Part shown: positions 59,567-64,000 of the stretch, piece after piece
How the letters are laid out: every line of letters begins with the position of its first letter
Numbering within the stretch: the first letter of the stretch is position 1
Assembly (NCBI RefSeq): GCF_028747205.1
Contig: NZ_CP112880.1
Location: 1,550,001 to 1,614,000, forward strand
Source of the DNA: Streptomyces sp. CA-278952
GTDB lineage: Bacteria > Actinomycetota > Actinomycetes > Streptomycetales > Streptomycetaceae
Direction: 5' to 3'
DNA length: 64,000 bases
Made by a program: the position numbers and the translations under genes
Notes under the pieces: model-generated
The model's database searches: none
Told to the model about the DNA's origin: nothing
Seen by the model: the letters and a program-made list of their open reading frames with translations, nothing else

Positions 59567-60616
59567 TTACTTGCCGGCGGTCTTGACGGCCTTGTCGATG
59601 ATCGGCAGGTAGCGCTCGATCGTCCAGGGCACGGTCAGCGGGTTGATGATCGAGGAGGCGGTGACGAAGGAGTTGTCGTTGCTCGCGACGACGGCGCCCT
59701 TCTTGATCGCGGGGATCGCGCCGTACAGCTTCTGGCCCTCGATCTCCTTGCGGTTCTTCTCGTCCGTGTAGAACGTGAAGACGAGGTCGCTGTCCTTGAG
59801 CTTCTCGGCGTTCTCCAGGCCGATGAGGGCCGAGTCGGTGCCGGGGGTCTCCTTGAAGCCGTTGACGACCGGGTCGACCTTCAGGCCGAGCGAGGAGACC
59901 ATCTTGACGCGCTGCTCCTCGGGCTTGAAGACGCCGAGGGTGCCGGGGCCGGAGTTGTAGATGTAGGAGAAGGTGACGTCCTTGTAGTTCGGCCGGGTGG
60001 CCGCGGCGTCGGCGAGCTGCTTCTCGATCTTCGTCTTGAGACCGTTCGTGTCCTCGGTCCGGCCGAGCGCCTTGCCGATGATGTCGATCTGCTGGTCCCA
60101 GTCGGTGCTCCACGCCTGGTCGGGGTAGGCGACCGTGGGGGCGATGTCCTTGAGAACGTCGTACTGCTTCTGCGTGATGCCCGACCAGGGGGCGAGGATG
60201 ACGTCCGGCTCCAGCTCGGTGATCGCCTCGAAGTCGATCTCCTCACCGCCCGTGAACTGCTTGGGCAGCTTGTCGCCGGACTTCTTGACCGCCTCGTTGA
60301 TCCACGGGAGGTAGCCGGACTTGTCGCTGCCCCAGGGGTAGCTCTCGATGCCGACCGGGGTCTGGCCGAGGGCTATCGCGGTCTCGGCGGAGCCCTGGCC
60401 GAGGGTGACGATGCGCTCGGGCTTCTCCTCGATCTTCGCGGTGCCGAGCGAGCTCTTGATCGAGACGGGGAAGGCGCCCCCGCTCTTCGCCGAGTCCTTC
60501 GCCCCGTCCTTGTCGCCGTCGCCGTCCGAGGAGCAGCCGACCAGGGCGACGGCGAGGGCGACGGTGGTGGCCGTCGCGGCGAGGGTGTGGCGGCGCACGC
60601 GGGTGAAGCCGAGCAT
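59567..60616 (-). CDS. Iron-siderophore-binding lipoprotein
   Basis: 349 residues. The signal peptide ends in the lipobox VGCSS, so the mature protein is tethered outside the membrane. PERIVTLGQGSAETAIALG, ELEPDVILAPWSG and the late IIDKAVK helix fit the FepB/FhuD-like class III binding proteins (periplasmic-binding Fe3+ family). It hands a ferric siderophore to the two FecCD permeases downstream. GAGG 7 bases upstream sets the start at 60616. An iron box lies 28 bases before it. Confidence 0.92.
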   Translation of the reverse strand: MLGFTRVRRHTLAATATTVALAVALVGCSSDGDGDKDGAKDSAKSGGAFPVSIKSSLGTAKIEEKPERIVTLGQGSAETAIALGQTPVGIESYPWGSDKSGYLPWINEAVKKSGDKLPKQFTGGEEIDFEAITELEPDVILAPWSGITQKQYDVLKDIAPTVAYPDQAWSTDWDQQIDIIGKALGRTEDTNGLKTKIEKQLADAAATRPNYKDVTFSYIYNSGPGTLGVFKPEEQRVKMVSSLGLKVDPVVNGFKETPGTDSALIGLENAEKLKDSDLVFTFYTDEKNRKEIEGQKLYGAIPAIKKGAVVASNDNSFVTASSIINPLTVPWTIERYLPIIDKAVKTAGK

Positions 60617-60643
60617 GGAGGGTCCTCAGGTTGGCCGAGCAAG

Positions 60644-60662
60644 TAAGGTTAGGTAAGCCTAA
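60644..60662 (-). promoter_or_regulatory. Iron box upstream of the siderophore uptake operon
   Basis: TAAGGTTAGGTAAGCCTAA matches the 19-base DmdR/IdeR consensus TTAGGTTAGGCTAACCTAA at 15 positions. Its place just before the binding-protein gene means the operon should be repressed when iron is sufficient, as expected for siderophore uptake. The stretch 60663-60904 has no gene or clear signal that I can identify. Confidence 0.83.
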
Positions 60663-60904
60663 GCCAGAGGCGTCGGCACCTCAACAAGCCCCCCTCACGC
60701 ACCACCGGACACCGGGGCCGCGCGGCGGGGTCGCCGGGCCTCACGCCCCTCCTCGGCGCGTCGCCCCGAGGGGGAGTGGATCCGTGGACTGGCCCCGGGG
60801 ACAAGGCTGTTGCTCACCGGGACCACCGGCGAACCCTCTCCGCCCGTACGCGCTCCGCCCGTGTGCTGATCGTTATGCGGTCCGCCCGGGGCTACGCGCC
60901 GCGC

Positions 60905-61870
60905 TCAGTGTCCGTGCTCGGCGGACTCCTCGTTCTCCGGCACGGGATCCCCGGCCGCCGCTCCCCCGGCGTGCACGGTGAAGGCGGCCGTACGGACCTT
61001 CCCCTCGTGCCGGAAGTCGAGGAAGAGGCGGTAGGCGCCCTTGCTCGGGGCGGTCGCGGTGAAGGAGACCTCCGGTCCCGGCTTCGTCCGCCCGTCGCCC
61101 GGTTCGCCGTTCGGGTGGACGTGGAGGTAGGCCAGGTCTCCGGCGCGCAGCGCGACGAGGTGGCCGTACGCACCGAGGTAGGGCTGGAGATCGGTGACCG
61201 GCTTGCCGTCCTTCTCGACCTCCAGCTTCAGCTCGCTGCCCGCACCGGGGCGCAGCGCACCGTCGAGCGTCACCTCGTACCCGTCGACGGTCGCCGTCCG
61301 TTCGGCCTTCGGCAGCGCCTCGGGGCGCGCGTCGCCCGATACGGCGAGGTCGGCGCCCAGGGTGATGCCCTCGGCGTTCTTCACGTCCGGGGTGAAGTCG
61401 GCGAAGACCCGGTAGCCGCCGGCCTCGGGGAGCTCGACGGGGGTGGACCAGGTGCCGTCGGCGGCCCGCTCGGGGTGCAGGTGCCGGTAGGTGGTGAGGT
61501 CGCTCGACGCCACGATCAGGTGCAGTTCCTTGTCGTGCTCGCGGCGGAACGCCGTCACCTTGCGGGAGGTGTCCTCGTCCACGACGGCGAAGCGCAGCTC
61601 GGCGGGCTCACCCGCCTCGACCCGCGGGGTGCTGAGGTCGAGCGCGTAGCCCCCCTGGGAGATCTGCAGGCCGCCGGGAAGCTCCGGGGCCTCACCCGCG
61701 CGCTTCTCCCCCGCACCCTTCTCCGCCGCCTCCTTCGCGCCGTGGCCGTCCTGGTGGGACGGCCCCTGCTCGGCGACGGCGGGATCCATGACCCCGCCCA
61801 CCGCGTACGCCGACCCGAAGGTCGCCGCGAGCGCTGCGGCGAAGGCCGTGATCTTGAGACCGGTATGCAT
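60905..61870 (-). CDS. Secreted protein under a CsoR-like copper operator
   Basis: 321 residues. A signal peptide or N-terminal anchor (residues about 1-28) is followed by a His/Lys/Glu-rich linker and two or three beta-sandwich modules with HLHPE, HLVALRAGDLAYLHVHPNGE and FLDFRHEGKVRTAAF. The repeated HxHP motifs could bind metal. No named family is certain. The CsoR-type box upstream suggests copper-induced expression, and the protein may bind copper outside the membrane. GGAG 8 bases before ATG 61870; an upstream in-frame ATG at 61945 lies past the operator and is unlikely. Confidence 0.75.
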   Translation of the reverse strand: MHTGLKITAFAAALAATFGSAYAVGGVMDPAVAEQGPSHQDGHGAKEAAEKGAGEKRAGEAPELPGGLQISQGGYALDLSTPRVEAGEPAELRFAVVDEDTSRKVTAFRREHDKELHLIVASSDLTTYRHLHPERAADGTWSTPVELPEAGGYRVFADFTPDVKNAEGITLGADLAVSGDARPEALPKAERTATVDGYEVTLDGALRPGAGSELKLEVEKDGKPVTDLQPYLGAYGHLVALRAGDLAYLHVHPNGEPGDGRTKPGPEVSFTATAPSKGAYRLFLDFRHEGKVRTAAFTVHAGGAAAGDPVPENEESAEHGH

Positions 61871-61920
61871 GGCCCACTCCTTCGTCAAGGTCGCCGGGAC
61901 GCGACCACTCACCACCCAAG

Positions 61921-61937
61921 ATACCCCCCAGGGGTAT
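61921..61937. promoter_or_regulatory. CsoR-type copper operator
   Basis: ATACCCC-CCA-GGGGTAT is a 7-base-arm palindrome. It matches the TACCCC...GGGGTA sites bound by actinobacterial CsoR, the Cu(I)-released repressor. It lies 51 bases before the secreted protein gene and 95 bases before a divergent small membrane protein gene, so it could control either or both. Confidence 0.75.
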
Positions 61938-62031
61938 GAAGTCAACTGGAGGGTGACCTTGTGGCGAGGGCACGAGGACAGGAAGGATCCCGCTCACCGG
62001 CTGGACCGAAGCGGATGGGAACGGGGATTCC

Positions 62032-62250
62032 ATGGGGGCGTTCGTCGCACTGATGGCGGGACTGGGCGGGGCGGCCGTGTGGTGCGCGGTGGTGCTGGTC
62101 CGGCGCGGGCGTCGCGGGCCCACCGAGAACGCGGACGGATTGCTGATCGAGCAGGCGGCCCGGCTGCGGGCGCAGCAGATGAAGACCGACGGGCGCGCCT
62201 TCCGGGCCCACCCCCACGGGGAGCGCGGCTCAGGACAGCGGCGTCACTGA
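62032..62250 (+). CDS. Small single-pass membrane protein
   Basis: 72 residues: one N-terminal helix (FVALMAGLGGAAVWCAVVLV) followed by an Arg-rich, His-containing cytoplasmic tail (HPHGERGSGQRRH). No family recognised. It is divergent from the copper-linked secreted protein with the CsoR-like site between them. The 3' end overlaps the convergent regulator gene by 7 bases. Confidence 0.65.
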   Translation: MGAFVALMAGLGGAAVWCAVVLVRRGRRGPTENADGLLIEQAARLRAQQMKTDGRAFRAHPHGERGSGQRRH

Positions 62251-63059
62251 CCCTCGGGGCCCATCGCCGCCAGGGCGCGCAGCAAGGTCTCCGTCTGCTC
62301 GTCCATCGGGAAGAACGACTCCACCGCGAGTTCCGAGAGGGTCACGTCCGCGGGGGCGCCGAAGGTGGCGATGGTGCTGAAGAACGCCATGTCGCCGAGC
62401 GGCGTGCGGATGCGCAACGGGACGACGATGCCCGTCGGGTCCACCGGCCCGGGGTAGGCGTCGAGGTCCGGCGGGGCCGGGTAGGCGGACACCTCCTCGT
62501 ACAGCTCCCGCAGATCGCGGTGGCCGGTGGCGTCGGCCTGGTGCCGCAGCCGGCCGAGTGCATGGGCGCGGACCTGGGCGAAGTTCAGGCACTGGGAGGC
62601 CAGGCCCTCCGGATGGAGGATCAGCCGCATCACGTTGCCGCCGGACTCCGTCAGGTGCGGCGGCACGGTGCCGAGCAGGAGGGACATCGCGTCGTTGCGG
62701 TCGACGATGTTCCAGATCCGGTCGATCGCCGCGGCCGGGTACGGCTCGTGGCCGGCCAGCATCGCCCTGACCGCGGAGCGGACCATGGCCATCCGCTCGC
62801 TGTCGAGCGGCGACTCCCGGTACGCGGGGGCGTAACCGGCCGCCAGCAGCAGGCCGTTGCGGTCCCGCAGCGGGACGTCGAGGTGCTCGGCGAGCCGGAG
62901 GACCATCTCCCGGCTCGGCCGGGCACGGCCGGTCTCCACGCAGGAGAGGTGCCGGGTCGAGGAGTCCGCCAGCAGCGCCAGGTCGAGCTGGCTGAGCTTG
63001 CGGCGGCGGCGCCAATCCCGGAGCAACAGGCCCACCCGGAGCGGTTCTTCGGTCTCCAT
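62244..63059 (-). CDS. HTH (XRE-type) regulator with MmyB-like ligand domain
   Basis: 271 residues. The N-terminal helix-turn-helix (LLLRDWRRRRKLSQLDLALLADSSTRHLSCVETGRARPS) is followed by the MmyB-like PAS-type domain (RNDAMSLLLGTVPPHLT, LNFAQVRAHAL). Such regulators usually control a divergent neighbour; the gene at 63176 is transcribed away from it, with a 23-base dyad between. The start at 63059 has GAGG 2-3 bases upstream, which is close; an in-frame ATG at 63113 would overlap the dyad. Confidence 0.85.
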   Translation of the reverse strand: METEEPLRVGLLLRDWRRRRKLSQLDLALLADSSTRHLSCVETGRARPSREMVLRLAEHLDVPLRDRNGLLLAAGYAPAYRESPLDSERMAMVRSAVRAMLAGHEPYPAAAIDRIWNIVDRNDAMSLLLGTVPPHLTESGGNVMRLILHPEGLASQCLNFAQVRAHALGRLRHQADATGHRDLRELYEEVSAYPAPPDLDAYPGPVDPTGIVVPLRIRTPLGDMAFFSTIATFGAPADVTLSELAVESFFPMDEQTETLLRALAAMGPEGQ

Positions 63060-63093
63060 GACCTCACCGTATCCGTGGTCCGCCGTCCACGCG

Positions 63094-63116
63094 TCCATGA
63101 CCTGGGAGGTCATGGA
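63094..63116. promoter_or_regulatory. 23-base dyad, probable operator of the HTH regulator
   Basis: TCCATGACCT (63094-63103) and AGGTCATGGA (63107-63116) are perfect 10-base arms around GGG, placed between the divergent regulator and membrane-protein genes. Confidence 0.7.
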
Positions 63117-63175
63117 GTGCCGGCCCCTGTGCGTGGCACGGTGTCACCGACCCCACCGGCCGAAGGAGATCCGAG

Positions 63176-63616
63176 ATGACGTACGCCCTCACCCCGTCCA
63201 CGGCGGCGGCTCCCGCACGGGACGCCGCCCGGTTCCTCCGTCTGGTGCTGCGCGTCGACAGTGTGAGCACTGCCGTGATGGGGGTCGTGCTGGTCGCGGC
63301 GGCCGTGCCGCTCGGCTCCGCGACCGGAATGCCGGTGGCCTTCGCCGTGGCGTTCGGGATCTTCCAGATCGGCGGGGCGGCCTCCCTCGCACTGATCGCC
63401 GGCTATCCGGTGATCCCGCCCGCCCTTGCCAGGACCGTCGTCGCGGTGAACGCCCTGTGCGCGGTCGGGTGCGTGGTGACGGCTTTCGCCGACTTCGTGC
63501 CGCTCAACGGGTTCGGGGTGGTGTTCCTGCTGATCGGCGCCCTGATCGTGGCGGTCTACACCGCGCTCCAGTACACGGGGCTGCGGCGGATGACGGCGGC
63601 GTCCTTGTCACGGTAG
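63176..63616 (+). CDS. Four-helix membrane protein
   Basis: 146 residues with four hydrophobic helices, the first starting at about residue 30 (STAVMGVVLVAAAVPLG). No motif that names a family; it resembles small integral membrane proteins found beside MmyB-like regulators in actinomycetes. AAGGAGAT precedes ATG 63176. Probably the regulated target of the divergent HTH gene. Confidence 0.75.
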   Translation: MTYALTPSTAAAPARDAARFLRLVLRVDSVSTAVMGVVLVAAAVPLGSATGMPVAFAVAFGIFQIGGAASLALIAGYPVIPPALARTVVAVNALCAVGCVVTAFADFVPLNGFGVVFLLIGALIVAVYTALQYTGLRRMTAASLSR

Positions 63617-63744
63617 TGCCATGCACCGCCCGGCGGACGGCAGCTCGACGACACCCTCCAGGGCCCGGCGTGGCGTCACGAGGGCCTTCCCTGCCGTCCC
63701 TAGCCTGGCCGGAGCGGTACCCGACGGCAGGACAGGCGCACCTC

Positions 63745-64000
63745 ATGGCACCACGCACCCACTGGCTCTTCGGGGACCAGCTCGGCCCCCACTTCCTGGA
63801 CCCCCGCCGCGGCGGACCGGACGCACACGCCCCCGTCCTGATGATCGAGGCCCGATCCGTGCTGCGCCGACGCCGCTTCCACCGGGCCAAGGCCCACCTC
63901 GTCCTCTCCGCGATGCGGCACCGGGCGGCCGAACTGGGCGACCGCGTCCGTTACGTACAGTCCGAGACCTACGCGGACGGGCTGGCGGAGGCGGGGGTCG
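63745..64000 (+). CDS. Cryptochrome/photolyase-related protein, 5' part
   Basis: The first 85 codons are present; the gene runs off the window. THWLFGDQLGPHFLD, VLMIEARSVLRRRRFHRAKAHLVLSAMRH and the spacing match the N-terminal domain of the iron-sulfur cryptochrome/photolyase (PhrB-like) family, which repairs UV lesions in DNA or senses light. The flavin and cluster ligands lie beyond the window, so activity cannot be judged. The Shine-Dalgarno is weak. Confidence 0.8.
   Translation, partial: MAPRTHWLFGDQLGPHFLDPRRGGPDAHAPVLMIEARSVLRRRRFHRAKAHLVLSAMRHRAAELGDRVRYVQSETYADGLAEAGV

Overview
This is about 64 kb of chromosome from a high-GC actinomycete, almost certainly a Streptomyces. G and C dominate third codon positions, GTG and TTG starts are common, many genes overlap by 4 bases (ATGA or GTGA), several starts look leaderless, and the families present (SepF paralogue, LAXTG-type sorting signal, DmdR/IdeR-like iron boxes, CsoR-like copper operator, Pnkp/Hen1) fit that genus. 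I saw no rRNA, tRNA, CRISPR array, insertion sequence or prophage.

Layout. 1-1857: end of a branched-chain-amino-acid-type ABC importer (permease end, two ATPases). 1954-4541: FAD monooxygenase and CHMI-like tautomerase on the minus strand, then an AlkB-type dioxygenase behind a leaderless promoter that carries an inverted repeat. 4676-7688: a canonical iron box drives two secreted proteins that share a four-cysteine, neocarzinostatin-like domain; the second ends in an LAATG wall-anchoring signal. 8065-24278: a Wzx/Wzy-type surface polysaccharide locus with an initiating phosphoglycosyltransferase, GDP-fucose-type sugar genes (fcl, gmd), a secreted propeller/LamG protein with a coupled lipoprotein and GT2, two GT4 enzymes, polymerase, flippase, a chain-length protein with a broken P-loop, and a TagD-like cytidylyltransferase facing a CDP-alcohol phosphotransferase. 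24367-25457: MOSC and SnoaL-like proteins. 25472-31931: a six-gene Mrp Na+/H+ antiporter operon (MrpA fused to MrpB).

32061-41130: a cluster that fits aerobic CoA-dependent breakdown of 2-aminobenzoate (anthranilate) or a similar aromatic acid. It holds a CoA ligase, a two-domain 2-aminobenzoyl-CoA monooxygenase/reductase, an acyl-CoA dehydrogenase, an enoyl-CoA hydratase, RidA and a PaaX-type regulator. Two promoter regions 7 kb apart share the same palindrome overlapping the -35 site, which suggests one regulator ties the split cluster together. 41415-45916: an RsbW-like kinase, then an arginine deiminase module (arcA, arcB, APC transporter). 45980-50082: the Pnkp/Hen1 RNA repair pair. 50176-53777: homocysteine methyltransferase, F420-type oxidoreductase, small conserved protein, MazG-like pyrophosphohydrolase and a SepF paralogue. 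54010-57257: DeoR-type regulator divergent from a SIS-domain sugar isomerase, DedA protein and an acidic hypothetical. 57315-60616: iron-box-controlled siderophore uptake operon without its ATPase. 60905-64000: copper-linked secreted protein under a CsoR-like box, small membrane proteins, an HTH regulator beside a 23-bp dyad, and the start of a photolyase-related gene.

The window is mostly ordinary chromosome-core material. The less usual points are the iron-regulated surface pair, the shared operator of the aromatic-CoA cluster, the CDGSH-like tail in frame after ridA, the degenerate chain-length P-loop, and several simple-sequence repeats at gene boundaries.
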